From contig NZ_AP024355.1 in the NCBI RefSeq assembly GCF_019704135.1, positions 1,336,001 to 1,400,000 of the forward strand: DNA of 64,000 nucleotides, read 5' to 3'. The translations under genes and the position numbers were made by a program. This stretch comes from Desulfuromonas versatilis (GTDB lineage: Bacteria; Desulfobacterota; Desulfuromonadia; Desulfuromonadales; NIT-T3). The notes below the pieces were generated by a model, which searched no databases, was not told where the DNA came from, and saw only the letters and a list, made by a program, of their open reading frames with translations. This document shows positions 15,946-25,342 of the stretch, piece after piece. Within the stretch, counting starts at the first letter, position 1. Each line of letters begins with the position of its first letter.

Positions 15946-15974
15946 TTTACAATCCTGATGGTGTTTCGTATAGT
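15946..15974 (+). promoter_or_regulatory. Sigma-70 promoter of folD
   Basis: TTTACA (15946-15951), 17-base spacer, TATAGT (15969-15974). The RNA would start near 15981, just before the AGGGAGG ribosome-binding site. Confidence 0.7.
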
Positions 15975-16001
15975 TGCTGCATTTCCAGGGAGGTGTTTTT
16001 A

Positions 16002-16853
16002 GTGAGCAAAATTATTGATGGCAAGGCGATTGCCGCTGATATCCGCAAGCAGATCGCGGCCGAGGTTCAGGTTCTCAAGGCCGAAAACGTGACTCCGGGG
16101 CTGGCGGTGGTACTGGTGGGGGACGACCCGGCCAGCCGGGTGTACGTGTCGATGAAGGAGAAGGCCTGCGAGCAGGCAGGGATTTTTTCGGACGAGCACA
16201 AGCTGCCGGCCGAAACCTCCGAGGCCCAGCTCCTGGCCCTGATTGACGAACTCAACCGCGACCGGCGCATCGACGGCATCCTGGTCCAGTTGCCGCTGCC
16301 GGGACATATCGACGAGAGCAAGGTGCTCGAGGCGATTTCTCCGGAAAAGGACGTGGACGGTTTTCATCCCTATAACGTCGGGCGCCTGGCGACCGGCAAT
16401 CCCCTTTTTCAGCCCTGCACCCCCTATGGGGTAATGAAGATGCTGGAGCACAGCGGCGTTGAACTGGCGGGCAAGGAAGTCGTCGTGGTCGGCCGCTCCA
16501 ACATCGTGGGCAAACCGGTGGCCTTGATGTGCCTGGCCAAACACGCCACGGTCACCATCTGCCACTCCCGGACCCGGGACCTGGCCGACCAGGTGCGGCG
16601 CGCCGATGTGGTCGTCGCCGCCGTGGGCCGACCGGAGATGATCAAGGGCGATTGGATCAAGCCCGGCGCGGTGGTGATTGACGTCGGCGTCAACCGGGTG
16701 GGCGAGAAGAAACTCGTAGGCGATGTGGATTTCGCCGCGGCCAGCGAGCGGGCCAGTGCCATCACCCCGGTCCCCGGCGGGGTCGGCCCCATGACCATCA
16801 CCATGCTGCTTTACAACACCGTGGAAAGCGCAAAGCGCCGCGCCGCAAAATAG
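16002..16853 (+). CDS. folD: Methylene-THF dehydrogenase/cyclohydrolase
   Basis: 283 residues, cytoplasmic. Interconverts 5,10-methylene-THF, methenyl-THF and 10-formyl-THF with NAD(P). Family motifs: [10 protein letters not shown] (catalytic Lys-rich helix), [26 protein letters not shown] and the Rossmann loop [18 protein letters not shown], ending with [22 protein letters not shown] at 16002 is used because AGGGAGG lies 8 bases upstream and the protein then begins [10 protein letters not shown] like its family; the GTG at 15993 overlaps the ribosome-binding site. First gene of the one-carbon block. Confidence 0.95.
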   Translation: MSKIIDGKAIAADIRKQIAAEVQVLKAENVTPGLAVVLVGDDPASRVYVSMKEKACEQAGIFSDEHKLPAETSEAQLLALIDELNRDRRIDGILVQLPLPGHIDESKVLEAISPEKDVDGFHPYNVGRLATGNPLFQPCTPYGVMKMLEHSGVELAGKEVVVVGRSNIVGKPVALMCLAKHATVTICHSRTRDLADQVRRADVVVAAVGRPEMIKGDWIKPGAVVIDVGVNRVGEKKLVGDVDFAAASERASAITPVPGGVGPMTITMLLYNTVESAKRRAAK

Positions 16854-16944
16854 CTCGATTGGGGATCAGCGCCCGGGTATGGCAAACCGTACCTGGGCGT
16901 TGGTGTCTCATGGCGCCTGCGCAAGGGCGCCGAGGGTGACAACG

Positions 16945-17589
16945 ATGATCATCAGCAAGCAGAAGGACCGGCAGGAGTTGCTCGCCGCCCTCGAGGGCCG
17001 CGACCGGATCTTTCTGGTGGGGTGCGCCGCCTGCGCCACCGCCTGCAAGTCCGGCGGCGAGGAAGAGGTGTTTCAGCTCCAGGAGTGGCTTGGCGGCCAG
17101 GGCAAGGAGGTCACCGGCAGCGTTGTCATCGATGAGGCCTGTCACATCATGCGCGCCGCCAGGGACCTGCGCCAGCACTATGCTCAGATCGAGGAGGCGC
17201 AGGCCCTGCTGGTTCTCGCCTGCGGGGCGGGGATCCAGTCGGTCTCAGGCAGTACGGACAGGCTGGTGATCGGCGGGGTAAACTCACTGTTTCTCGGCAA
17301 CGTGCGGCGATTCGGCCAGTATGAGGAGAAGTGCTCGCTGTGCGGTGAATGTATCCTCAACGAAACCGCCGGCATCTGTCCCGTCACCAATTGCGCCAAG
17401 GGTTTGCTCAACGGACCCTGTGGCGGAATGGAGGAGGGGCGTTGCGAGGCTGATCGCGACAGCGAATGCGCCTGGGTGCAGATCTATGAGCGGCTCAAGA
17501 CGCAGGGCCGCCAGGGCGTGTTCGCCCGCACCGTCGCCCCCAAGAACTGGGCCAAGGGGGGCAAGCCGGGGAAACATAAACTCAAGTGA
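16945..17589 (+). CDS. metV: MetV-type zinc-finger partner of methylene-THF reductase
   Basis: 214 residues, Cys-rich. It has VGCAACATACKSGG near the N-terminus, LACGAGIQ in the middle and a C-terminal set CSLCGECIL, CPVTNCAKGLLNGPCGG typical of the MTHFR C-terminal (MetV) family that forms a complex with MetF in acetogens and related anaerobes. It probably carries zinc or an Fe-S centre and links MetF to an electron donor other than NADH. Start at 16945 follows GAGGGTG; an upstream in-frame ATG would add 22 unlikely residues. Followed by a heptad-repeat element and then metF. Confidence 0.85.
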   Translation: MIISKQKDRQELLAALEGRDRIFLVGCAACATACKSGGEEEVFQLQEWLGGQGKEVTGSVVIDEACHIMRAARDLRQHYAQIEEAQALLVLACGAGIQSVSGSTDRLVIGGVNSLFLGNVRRFGQYEEKCSLCGECILNETAGICPVTNCAKGLLNGPCGGMEEGRCEADRDSECAWVQIYERLKTQGRQGVFARTVAPKNWAKGGKPGKHKLK

Positions 17590-17590
17590 T

Positions 17591-17651
17591 CCGTGGACCG
17601 TGGTCCGTGGGCAGTAAATGCTTCTCACGGCCCACGGCCCACGGCCCACGG
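17591..17651 (+). repeat. Heptad inverted-repeat element between metV and metF
   Basis: Three heptads of the type CCGTGGN (17591-17612) face three heptads CCCACGG (17630-17651). The two 22-base arms pair with only two mismatches around a 17-base loop. The element fills nearly the whole gap between the metV stop and the metF start and leaves metF without a clear ribosome-binding site. A related-looking element lies at 43716-43789. Confidence 0.75.
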
Positions 17652-17659
17652 GTTCTCAA

Positions 17660-18523
17660 ATGTCCAAACTTCAACAGCAGCTGGACGCCGGTCAGTTCGT
17701 CGTCACCGCCGAAATTGCCCCGCCCAAAGGGTCCGACCCGAGCGAGGCACTGGCCAAGGCGCGGTCCTTTTCCGGGGTGACGGCGATCAACGTCACGGAC
17801 AACCAGGGGGCCAACATGCGCATGTCCCCCCTGGCGCTGGCGGCGCTGCTGGTGCGCCAGGGGCAGGAGCCGGTCCTGCAGCTGACCTGCCGGGACCGAA
17901 ACCGCCTGGCCCTGCAGTCCGACCTGCTCGGGGCCGCGGCGCTGGGGGTGGAGAACCTGCTGATTCTCTCGGGCGACCATGCGCGCTTCGGCGACCACCC
18001 CGAAGCGAAATCGGTGTTCGATCTGGATTCGGTTCAATTGCTGCAGGCGGTCGAAGGCTTGACCCTTGGCCAGGACCTGGCGGGGCGTTCCCTGGAGGTC
18101 GCTCCCAGATTTTGCTGCGGGGCCGCGGTGAGCCCCTCGGCCGAACCCTTTGAGCTGATGTTTCAGAAATTTGCCAAGAAGGTGGAGGCGGGGGCCGGTT
18201 TCTTCCAGACCCAGGCGGTTTTCGACCCCCCGGCCCTGGAGCGATTCATGGCCGCGGCTCGGCCGCTGGGCGTTCCTGTGCTGCTCGGGGTGCTGCTGGT
18301 CAAAAGTGCCCGGATGGCGCGATTTCTCAACCAGCATATCCCTGGGGTGCAGGTGCCCGAGCCGCTTGTCGAACGCCTCGAGCAGGCAGCCGACCCCCTC
18401 GACGAGGGGGTGGCCATTGCCCGGGATATGGTGGCCCAGGCCCGCAGCCTCTGCCAGGGGGTGCACCTGATGACCCTGGGGCACGAGGAGCGCATCCCGG
18501 AAATCCTGCATCAGACTGGCTGA
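17660..18523 (+). CDS. metF: Methylenetetrahydrofolate reductase
   Basis: 287 residues, TIM-barrel flavoprotein that reduces methylene-THF to methyl-THF. Seen: EIAPPKGSDP at strand 1 with the catalytic Glu, NVTDNQGANMRMS, LQLTCRDRNRLALQSDLLGA, LILSGDH, and AGAGFFQTQAVFD with the substrate-binding Gln. It is a short MetF lacking a C-terminal extension, which fits a MetVF complex. The ATG at 17660 follows the heptad element directly; no Shine-Dalgarno is visible, so translation may depend on metV or on the hairpin. Confidence 0.93.
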   Translation: MSKLQQQLDAGQFVVTAEIAPPKGSDPSEALAKARSFSGVTAINVTDNQGANMRMSPLALAALLVRQGQEPVLQLTCRDRNRLALQSDLLGAAALGVENLLILSGDHARFGDHPEAKSVFDLDSVQLLQAVEGLTLGQDLAGRSLEVAPRFCCGAAVSPSAEPFELMFQKFAKKVEAGAGFFQTQAVFDPPALERFMAAARPLGVPVLLGVLLVKSARMARFLNQHIPGVQVPEPLVERLEQAADPLDEGVAIARDMVAQARSLCQGVHLMTLGHEERIPEILHQTG

Positions 18524-18556
18524 TCATCCAACCCGCATCCTTACCGGAGGGAATTC

Positions 18557-19657
18557 ATGTTGAAACAAACGCCCCTGAACGCGGCGCACAAGAGACTGGG
18601 TGCGCGCATGGTCGATTTCGGCGGCTGGGAAATGCCGGTGCAATACCGGGGAGTCATCGAGGAACACCTGGCGGTGCGCAACGCTGCCGGGCTTTTCGAT
18701 GTCTCTCACATGGGCGAGATCGAAGTGAAGGGGGAGGGCGCCTTCGCCTTTATCCAGGAGCTGACCGTCAACGACGCGGCCAAACTGGTCAACGGCCAGG
18801 TGCAGTACAGCGCCATGTGCTATCCGCATGGCGGGGTGGTCGACGATGTCACCCTGTACCGCTTCGACCAGAACCATTTCCTTTTCTGTGTCAACGCGGC
18901 CAATATCGACAAGGATTTCGCCTGGATGGAGGAAGTCCTGGAAGAGGGCGGGTTTGCCGGGGTCACCCTGCGCAACCGCAGCAATGAATTCGCCCAGTTG
19001 GCCCTGCAGGGGCCGGCCGCGGACGCTATTCTTGCCCGGCTGACGGCAACCGACCTGGGGAAAATCGCCTATTACCATTTCTACGAGGGGCTGGTCGGCG
19101 GGGTCCCGGCGATCATCTCCCGCACCGGCTACACCGGGGCGGGCGGCTTCGAACTCTATTTCGCCCCCGAGGCCGCGGAGAAGCTCTGGGATGCCCTGCT
19201 CGCGGCCGGCGAGGCCGATGGCCTGGTTCCGGTGGGCCTGGGGGCCCGCGACACCTTGCGGCTGGAGATGAAATACGCCCTTTACGGCCATGAGCTGAGT
19301 CCCGAAATCACCCCCCTCGAGGCCGGGCTCGGCTGGATCACCAAGCTCGACAAGCCGAGCTTCATCGGTCGCGAGGCCCTGGTGAAAATGAAGCAGCAGG
19401 GGATCCCCCGCCGCCTGGTCGGCTTCGTGATGACCGAGCCGGGGGTGCCCCGCGCCGACTATCCGGTTCTGGCCGGTGGGCGCGAAGTCGGTGTCGTGAC
19501 CAGCGGGACCATGTCCCCCTCGCTGCGCGTCGGGATCGGGCTGGCCCTGGTGGAGAGCGGCCAGGCTGCCGTCGGGACCGATTTGCAGATCGGCATCCGC
19601 AGCCGCCAGGTCGGCGCCCGGGTCGCCCACACCCCCTTTGTCAAACAGAATTCCTGA
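18557..19657 (+). CDS. gcvT: Glycine cleavage system T protein
   Basis: 366 residues, the usual length. Aminomethyltransferase that releases ammonia from the lipoyl-bound intermediate and forms methylene-THF. Motifs: [25 protein letters not shown] (the Asp in this loop acts in catalysis), [39 protein letters not shown] precedes the ATG. It lies only 33 bases after metF, so the glycine and folate steps are co-transcribed, leaving no room for a glycine riboswitch. Confidence 0.96.
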   Translation: MLKQTPLNAAHKRLGARMVDFGGWEMPVQYRGVIEEHLAVRNAAGLFDVSHMGEIEVKGEGAFAFIQELTVNDAAKLVNGQVQYSAMCYPHGGVVDDVTLYRFDQNHFLFCVNAANIDKDFAWMEEVLEEGGFAGVTLRNRSNEFAQLALQGPAADAILARLTATDLGKIAYYHFYEGLVGGVPAIISRTGYTGAGGFELYFAPEAAEKLWDALLAAGEADGLVPVGLGARDTLRLEMKYALYGHELSPEITPLEAGLGWITKLDKPSFIGREALVKMKQQGIPRRLVGFVMTEPGVPRADYPVLAGGREVGVVTSGTMSPSLRVGIGLALVESGQAAVGTDLQIGIRSRQVGARVAHTPFVKQNS

Positions 19658-19830
19658 TTCCCCCCCCCTCGGGACGGCAAGAAGGTCCCGAAGCCGGGTT
19701 AGAACCGGGCCTGGGGCAACGGCCTGCGCCCGGCCCGGCGGGAACCCGGGGATTCTGAAATCAGTCATCAGCTCAAGGCGATTCGCCCGTTAGAGAATTT
19801 TGCCAGCCGCATGGCCAAGGAGGATGAAAA

Positions 19831-20214
19831 ATGGAATTTCCCGAGGACTTGAAGTACACCGAAGAGCACGAATGGGTTCTGCTCGAGGACGGCATCGTCA
19901 CCGTAGGGATCACCGATTTTGCCCAGGACTCCCTGGGGGACGTGGTATTCGTGGAACTGCCCGAGGTCGGGACCATGGTCGAGGAAGGCAAGGCCTTCGG
20001 CGTGGTCGAGTCGGTCAAGGCGGTCTCCGATGTCTATGCCCCGGTCTCCGGGGAGGTGGTCGAGGTCAATGAGGACCTGCCCGATACCCCCGAGCTGATC
20101 AACACCTCCCCTTACGAGGACGGCTGGATGATCAAGATCCGCCTGACCGAGCCCGGGCAGGTCGACGATCTGATGGACGCCGAGCAGTACCAGGCATTCG
20201 TCGAGAAGGAATAA
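19831..20214 (+). CDS. gcvH: Glycine cleavage system H protein
   Basis: 127 residues; carries the lipoyl arm that shuttles the aminomethyl group between P, T and L proteins. The lipoylated Lys is in [16 protein letters not shown]-terminus KYTEEHEWV is typical. AAGGAGGA lies upstream. No second gcvH or lipoate gene is in the window. Confidence 0.96.
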   Translation: MEFPEDLKYTEEHEWVLLEDGIVTVGITDFAQDSLGDVVFVELPEVGTMVEEGKAFGVVESVKAVSDVYAPVSGEVVEVNEDLPDTPELINTSPYEDGWMIKIRLTEPGQVDDLMDAEQYQAFVEKE

Positions 20215-20282
20215 CCCGATCCCCTCCCGGGGAGAGGTACTGCCCGAAGGGCGATAATCGATCCGCCCGGCAACAATCCCGA

Positions 20283-20313
20283 CACCCGGCGACCCCCATG
20301 GGGCCGCCGGGTG
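20283..20313 (+). promoter_or_regulatory. Strong hairpin in the gcvH-gcvPA gap
   Basis: CACCCGGCG (20283-20291) pairs perfectly with CGCCGGGTG (20305-20313), with an inner CCCCATGGGG. There is no T-tract. It may adjust message stability between gcvH and gcvPA, which are needed in different amounts. Confidence 0.45.
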
Positions 20314-20354
20314 CTCGTGCTGGATGGGCCGGATGGATTTTCCAGGAGATACCC

Positions 20355-21704
20355 ATGCGCTATATTCCCCACACCCAGGAAGACATCCAGCAGATGCTGG
20401 AAACCGTCGGGGTCGGATCGCTGGAGGAGCTGTTCGAAGAAATCCCCAAGTCGGTGCGTCTGCAGCGGCCCCTCGACCTTTCCGCGCCCCTGTCCGAACC
20501 GGAACTGCTCCGTCATCTGCGGAGCCTGGCCGATCGCAATGCCACCCCTGACTCCATGCCGAGTTTCCTCGGCGGCGGCGCCTACAATCATTTCATCCCG
20601 GCGGCGGTCGACCAGTTGATCTCCCGCAGTGAATTCTATACCGCCTACACCCCCTACCAGCCGGAGATCAGCCAGGGGACCCTGCAGGCGATCTTCGAAT
20701 ACCAGACCCTGGTCTGCCAGCTGACGGGGATGGACGTGGCCAACGCCTCCATGTACGACGGTGCCTCGGCCTGTGCCGAAGCGGTGTTGATGGCGGTGCG
20801 CGCCACCCGGCGCAAACGGGTCCTGATTTCCGAGGCCCTGCATCCGGAGTACCGCGAAACGGTGGCCACCTACTGCCGCTACCTCGATGTGGAGCTGGTC
20901 CCGGTCCCCTTCGATGCTTCGGGAGGCACCGACATGAGCGCGCTCTCCTCGCTGCTCGACAAGGAGACCGCCGCGCTGGTCGTGGGCTATCCCAACTTTT
21001 TCGGCGTAGTCGAGGATCTCGCGGCCCAGGCCGAAGTGGCCCATGGGCTGGGGGCGCGGCTGGTCGCTGCGGTGCAGGAGCCCATCGCCCTGGGATTGCT
21101 CAAATCCCCCGGGGAGTTGGGTGCCGACATCGTCGCCGGCGAGGGGCAGAGTTTCGGGATCCCCGTTGCCTTCGGCGGCCCCTACCTGGGGTTCTTCGCC
21201 GCCCGCCAGAAGGATCTGCGCACCATGCCCGGCCGGCTGGTGGGGGAGACCCTCGATACCCGGGGGCAGCGCGGCTTTGTCCTGACCCTGGCCACCCGCG
21301 AGCAGCACATCCGCCGCGAAAAAGCCACCTCCAACATCTGCTCCAACGAAGGCCTCTGTGCCCTGATGGCGACCATCTACCTGTCGCTGATGGGCAAATC
21401 CGGTATCCGCGAGGTCGCCGTGCAGAACTTCTCCAAGGCCGAGTATGCCAAGCGGGCCATCGGCGCCCTGCAGGGCTTTTCCATCCCCTTTGCCGGGGCG
21501 ACCTTCAACGAATTCGTGGTCGAGGCCGGCGTGGAGGCCGGGGCGGTGCTGGAGCGGCTGGAACGCCAGGGGATTCTGGGCGGCATCGCGCTGGGAGGGT
21601 ATTTTCCGGAAATGTCCAACCGGTTTCTGGTCTGCGTCACCGAGCAGAACAGTCGGCAGGAGATCGACGCCCTGGTGGCGGCCCTGGCAGGAGGTGAAAA
21701 ATGA
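20355..21704 (+). CDS. gcvPA: Glycine dehydrogenase (decarboxylating) subunit 1
   Basis: 449 residues; the N-terminal half of a two-subunit P protein. Begins MRYIPHTQEDIQQMLETVGV and contains FLGGGAYNHFIPAAVDQL, YTPYQPEISQGTLQ and GEGQSFGIPVAFGGPYLG. The start at 20355 is set by AGGAGA and the family N-terminus; 19 more codons are open upstream. Overlaps gcvPB by ATGA, indicating coupled translation of the two subunits. Confidence 0.95.
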   Translation: MRYIPHTQEDIQQMLETVGVGSLEELFEEIPKSVRLQRPLDLSAPLSEPELLRHLRSLADRNATPDSMPSFLGGGAYNHFIPAAVDQLISRSEFYTAYTPYQPEISQGTLQAIFEYQTLVCQLTGMDVANASMYDGASACAEAVLMAVRATRRKRVLISEALHPEYRETVATYCRYLDVELVPVPFDASGGTDMSALSSLLDKETAALVVGYPNFFGVVEDLAAQAEVAHGLGARLVAAVQEPIALGLLKSPGELGADIVAGEGQSFGIPVAFGGPYLGFFAARQKDLRTMPGRLVGETLDTRGQRGFVLTLATREQHIRREKATSNICSNEGLCALMATIYLSLMGKSGIREVAVQNFSKAEYAKRAIGALQGFSIPFAGATFNEFVVEAGVEAGAVLERLERQGILGGIALGGYFPEMSNRFLVCVTEQNSRQEIDALVAALAGGEK

Positions 21705-23155
21705 GCAGTGTCGGTACCAGCGGACTGGTTCTCAACGAAAAACTGATATTCGAGCATTCGGACCCCGGGCGCAAGGGCTACAGCCTGCCGGCGCTCGACG
21801 TGCCCGAAGCGCAGCTCCCCACGGCGCTGGTCCGGGAGGAGGTTGCCGGCTTCCCCGAACTCTCCGAGGTCGACGTGGTGCGCCACTTCACCCGGTTGTC
21901 CACCTGGAACTACGGGGTTGATTCGGGCTTCTATCCCCTGGGCAGCTGCACCATGAAGTACAACCCCAAGGTCAACGAGGCCGCGGCGCGCCTGGCCGGC
22001 TTCGCCGGGGCGCATCCGCTGGCCCCCGAGCATCTCAGCCAGGGGGCGCTGGAGCTGATGTTCAGCCTGCAGCAGGAACTGGCCGAGGTCTCCGGGTTCC
22101 CCGCCGTCACCCTGCAGCCGGCGGCCGGAGCCCACGGCGAGTTGACCGGCATGCTGATCATCCGCGCCTGGCACGAGGCCCAGGGCAACCCGCGCAGGAA
22201 GGTGCTGATCCCCGACACCGCTCACGGCACCAACCCGGCCACCGCGGCTCTGTGCGGCTACGAGGTGGTTTCCATCCCCTCCGACGGGGTGCTCAGCGCC
22301 GAGCGGGTCGCCGAACTGATGGACGAGAACGTGGCCGGGCTGATGGTGACCAACCCCAACACCCTGGGGCTGTTCGAATCGCAGATCAAGGAGATCTGTG
22401 AGGTGGTGCATGCCAAGGGCGGGCTGGTCTACTGCGACGGTGCCAACCTCAACGCCCTGATGGGGATCGCCCGGCCCGGGGATATGGGCATCGACGTGAT
22501 GCATTTCAACCTGCACAAGACCTTCTCCACGCCCCATGGCGGCGGCGGGCCGGGGGCCGGCCCCGTCGGGGTCACCGCGGCCCTGGAGCCGTTTCTGCCG
22601 GTGCCGGTGGTGGTGCGCGAGGCGGGGCAGTATCGCCTCGACTCCCAGCGGCCGCAGAGCATCGGCCGGATGCGGGCTTTTCACGGCAACTTCGGCATCC
22701 TGGTGCGGGCCTATGCCTACATTCGCACCCTGGGCGGCGCGGGGCTCAAGCACGCCAGCCAGATGGCGGTGCTCAACGCCAACTACATCCGCGCCCGCCT
22801 GGAGGGGACCTACCATCTGCCCTACAAGCAGCGCTCGCTGCACGAGGTGGTCTTCTCCGAGCGCAACCTGCCCAACGACTGCCATACCCTGGATGTGGCC
22901 AAGCGGCTGATCGACTACGGTTACCATCCGCCGACCGTCTACTTCCCCCTGGTGGTCAAGGGCGCGATCATGATCGAGCCGACCGAAACGGAAAGTCAGG
23001 AAGTCCTGGATGAGTTCTGCGAGGCGATGCTGGCCATCGCCGCAGAAGCCAGGGACAACCCCGAACTGCTGCACCAGGCACCGGTCCGCACGCGGGTCGG
23101 GCGCATGGACGAAACCGCAGCGGCGCGCAATCCGCGGCTGAAGTGGGAAGGGTAG
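21701..23155 (+). CDS. gcvPB: Glycine dehydrogenase (decarboxylating) subunit 2
   Basis: 484 residues; carries the PLP lysine in HKTFSTPHGGGGPG. Other motifs: YPLGSCTMKYNPKVNE, QPAAGAHGELTGMLI and IPDTAHGTNPATAALCGY. With GcvPA it decarboxylates glycine, or in reverse carboxylates the aminomethyl lipoyl group. Full length. Last gene of the block, ending at a perfect hairpin. Confidence 0.96.
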   Translation: MSSVGTSGLVLNEKLIFEHSDPGRKGYSLPALDVPEAQLPTALVREEVAGFPELSEVDVVRHFTRLSTWNYGVDSGFYPLGSCTMKYNPKVNEAAARLAGFAGAHPLAPEHLSQGALELMFSLQQELAEVSGFPAVTLQPAAGAHGELTGMLIIRAWHEAQGNPRRKVLIPDTAHGTNPATAALCGYEVVSIPSDGVLSAERVAELMDENVAGLMVTNPNTLGLFESQIKEICEVVHAKGGLVYCDGANLNALMGIARPGDMGIDVMHFNLHKTFSTPHGGGGPGAGPVGVTAALEPFLPVPVVVREAGQYRLDSQRPQSIGRMRAFHGNFGILVRAYAYIRTLGGAGLKHASQMAVLNANYIRARLEGTYHLPYKQRSLHEVVFSERNLPNDCHTLDVAKRLIDYGYHPPTVYFPLVVKGAIMIEPTETESQEVLDEFCEAMLAIAAEARDNPELLHQAPVRTRVGRMDETAAARNPRLKWEG

Positions 23156-23161
23156 GAGGAT

Positions 23162-23197
23162 AACGACGAAGGGCGCCGCGAGGCGCCCTTCGTCGTT
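23162..23197. terminator. Perfect 16-bp hairpin at the gcvPB/tonB-like junction
   Basis: AACGACGAAGGGCGCC pairs without mismatch with its complement around loop GCGA. It lies between two convergent stops and can serve both strands, although there is no T-tract. Confidence 0.65.
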
Positions 23198-23206
23198 GCC
23201 GGAGCT

Positions 23207-24136
23207 TCAGTAGATGACCCGGCGGGTCAGGTTGTAGCGGAAGAACGCGAAAATGCTCAACTCGTCCTTGGTAAAGGAGCGCGGCAGGGGGCCGAAGGGC
23301 GAGCCCTTCTGCACCGCCTGGAGGGCTTCCTCGTCGAGGACCTTGTGGCCGCTGCTTTCCATCAGCTGCACCTGGCGCAGCGTGCCGTCGCGGTTGACGG
23401 TGATTTTCAGCAGGCAGGTCCCTTCGTCGCCGCGTTCCGCCGAGCGGGCCGGATAATTCCAGACCGCGTAGATGTTGTCCCGGAAACGCTTGAAAAACGA
23501 ATAGAGCAGGTCCCTTTCCATGTCGAGCCAGACCGCGTCGCCCTGCTCGACATCCGCCCGGTATTTCTGGCGCCATTCGCTCTCGAGGCGGGCGACCGTC
23601 GTCTGGGGCAGCGTCAGCAGCGACTGCAAGTCGGGGAGCTTCTCCCTCGGCGGAGCCGTCTGCGGGGCGGCCTGGGGCTCCGCTTGAGATTGCGGGCGCG
23701 CCGCCTCCTCGGCGGCGGCCCGGTTGCGCGGCTCCTGCTGCCGCGGCGCGGCGGGCGCGGCAGGCTTCGGTTGGGGTCGGGTCTGGGGCTGCGGGCGGGG
23801 CTGGGGAGCCCCCCGCGGTGAAGGCGCAGCGGGCAGCCTGTCCTCGACGTCCGCGCCGCGGGGGGCCGTCTCCCGGGTCACGACCTGGTCCTGGGGCCCG
23901 AGGCGCCTGGCCGGGGTTTCCCGGGGCTGCTCCGGCTCGGGCGGGGCAGGCACGTCGAGTTCGCGCTCGCGGGGCGGCGCGGGGCGGGGGGGGCGCACCT
24001 CGACATAGACCGGTTCGGGCCGGGGGGCCGGGACCAGGGAGCGCTGCGGCAGCAGGTAAATCAGCAGCAGGTGCAGCAGCAGCGAGAGGATGAAAAAGGC
24101 TGCCAGGAGGTGGCTTTGTCGGCGTTCTTGAAACAT
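23207..24136 (-). CDS. TonB-type energy transducer
   Basis: 309 residues. Cytoplasmic N-terminus, one membrane helix (about 10-30), a long Pro/Arg/Glu/Gln-rich periplasmic spacer (about 35-165), and a C-terminal TonB domain with LLKITVNRDGTLRQVQLMES and DEEALQAVQKGSPFGPLP. It would pass proton-motive energy to an outer-membrane receptor or take part in Tol-type envelope work; no ExbBD or receptor gene is beside it. Convergent with gcvPB, divergent from pta. Confidence 0.85.
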   Translation of the reverse strand: MFQERRQSHLLAAFFILSLLLHLLLIYLLPQRSLVPAPRPEPVYVEVRPPRPAPPRERELDVPAPPEPEQPRETPARRLGPQDQVVTRETAPRGADVEDRLPAAPSPRGAPQPRPQPQTRPQPKPAAPAAPRQQEPRNRAAAEEAARPQSQAEPQAAPQTAPPREKLPDLQSLLTLPQTTVARLESEWRQKYRADVEQGDAVWLDMERDLLYSFFKRFRDNIYAVWNYPARSAERGDEGTCLLKITVNRDGTLRQVQLMESSGHKVLDEEALQAVQKGSPFGPLPRSFTKDELSIFAFFRYNLTRRVIY

Positions 24137-24250
24137 CGTCAGGGGCAGGCCATTGGGAGGTCAGTGTCGCCACATTATACATGAAGCCCGCCGCCGGGAG
24201 GCAGAAATGTTTCGTTTGCCAAAATCTGTGACCCGGTCATGAAAAGCGGG

Positions 24251-24279
24251 TTGACCACCTCTTCCGCATCGGCTATAAG
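24251..24279 (+). promoter_or_regulatory. Sigma-70 promoter of pta
   Basis: TTGACC (24251-24256), 17-base spacer, TATAAG (24274-24279). GGAGG at 24309-24313 precedes the ATG at 24321. Confidence 0.75.
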
Positions 24280-24320
24280 TTAACCTTTAAAATCAACGCT
24301 TTCCACACGGAGGATGTTCC

Positions 24321-25322
24321 ATGCACTTAGTCGATCAGATAAAAGCCAAGGCCCGTCAGAACCTGCAAACCGTGGTCCTGCCCGAGGGGTACGACGACCG
24401 CATGGTCCAGGCTGCCGGCCAGATAGTCAAGGACGGCCTGGCCAAGGTGGTCCTGCTGGGCAACCCCGCGACCCTCGGGACCAAGGCGCAGGAACTCGGC
24501 GCTTCCCTCGATGGGGTGACCCTGCTCGACCCGAAGAGCGCCCCCAAGCTGGAGCAGTACATCGATGAACTGGTGGAGCTGCGCAAGAAAAAAGGGCTTT
24601 CGCGCGAGGCGGCCAAAGAGCTGCTCACCGGGGACGACAACCTCTACTTCGGTGCCATGATGGTGCGCATGGGCGATGCCGGCGGCGCCGTGGCCGGGGC
24701 CTACAACACCACCGGCGACGTGCTGCGGGCCGCCTTCCAGGTGGTCGGGACCGCGCCGGGCATGAAGACCGTATCCTCGGTATTCCTGATGGTCACCAAG
24801 ACCCCCGAGTTCGGCGAGAACGGCACTCTGCTGTTCGCCGACTGCGCCGTCAACCCCAATCCCGACGCCCAGGCCCTGGCCGAGATCGCCGTGGCCACCG
24901 CCCGCAGCTGCAAGAGCTTCCTGGGGGTCGAGGCCCGGGTCGGCATGCTCTCCTTCTCCACCAAGGGGAGCGCCAAGCACGAGGACGTGGACAAGGTCCT
25001 CAAGGCCCTGGAAATCGCCAAGGGGATGGACCCGGCCCTGCAGATCGACGGTGAACTGCAGGCCGACGCCGCGCTGCTGCCCAAGGTCGGGGCGAAAAAG
25101 GCCCCCGGCTCTCCGGTGGCGGGCAAGGCCAACACCATCATCTTCCCCACGCTGGACGCGGGCAACATCGGCTACAAGCTGGTCGAGCGCCTCGCCGGCG
25201 CCGAGGCCGTCGGCCCCATCATCCAGGGCCTGGCCAAGCCGGTCAACGACCTGTCCCGCGGCTGTTCCGTGGAGGATATCATCAGCGTCTCGGCGATCAC
25301 CGCGGTGCAGGCGCAGGCCTGA
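24321..25322 (+). CDS. pta: Phosphate acetyltransferase
   Basis: 333 residues, the short form without N-terminal regulatory domains. Converts acetyl-CoA and phosphate to acetyl phosphate, or the reverse. Motifs: VVLPEGYDDRMVQAAGQIVK, NTTGDVLRAAFQVVGTAPGM, ADCAVNPNPDAQALAEIA and FPTLDAGNIGYKLVERLAGA. With AckA it activates acetate or makes ATP from acetyl-CoA. Unlike many genomes, pta and ackA are on opposite strands, tail to tail. Confidence 0.95.
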   Translation: MHLVDQIKAKARQNLQTVVLPEGYDDRMVQAAGQIVKDGLAKVVLLGNPATLGTKAQELGASLDGVTLLDPKSAPKLEQYIDELVELRKKKGLSREAAKELLTGDDNLYFGAMMVRMGDAGGAVAGAYNTTGDVLRAAFQVVGTAPGMKTVSSVFLMVTKTPEFGENGTLLFADCAVNPNPDAQALAEIAVATARSCKSFLGVEARVGMLSFSTKGSAKHEDVDKVLKALEIAKGMDPALQIDGELQADAALLPKVGAKKAPGSPVAGKANTIIFPTLDAGNIGYKLVERLAGAEAVGPIIQGLAKPVNDLSRGCSVEDIISVSAITAVQAQA

Positions 25323-25342
25323 CATTGCCGACTGGTGAAAAT

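Noticed and set aside
17591..17651. CRISPR-like repeat
   Set aside because: Units are only 7 bases, directly adjacent and inverted between arms, with no unique spacers and no cas genes.
18524..18556. Glycine riboswitch before gcvT
   Set aside because: Only 33 bases separate metF and gcvT; no aptamer fits there, and none was seen before folD.
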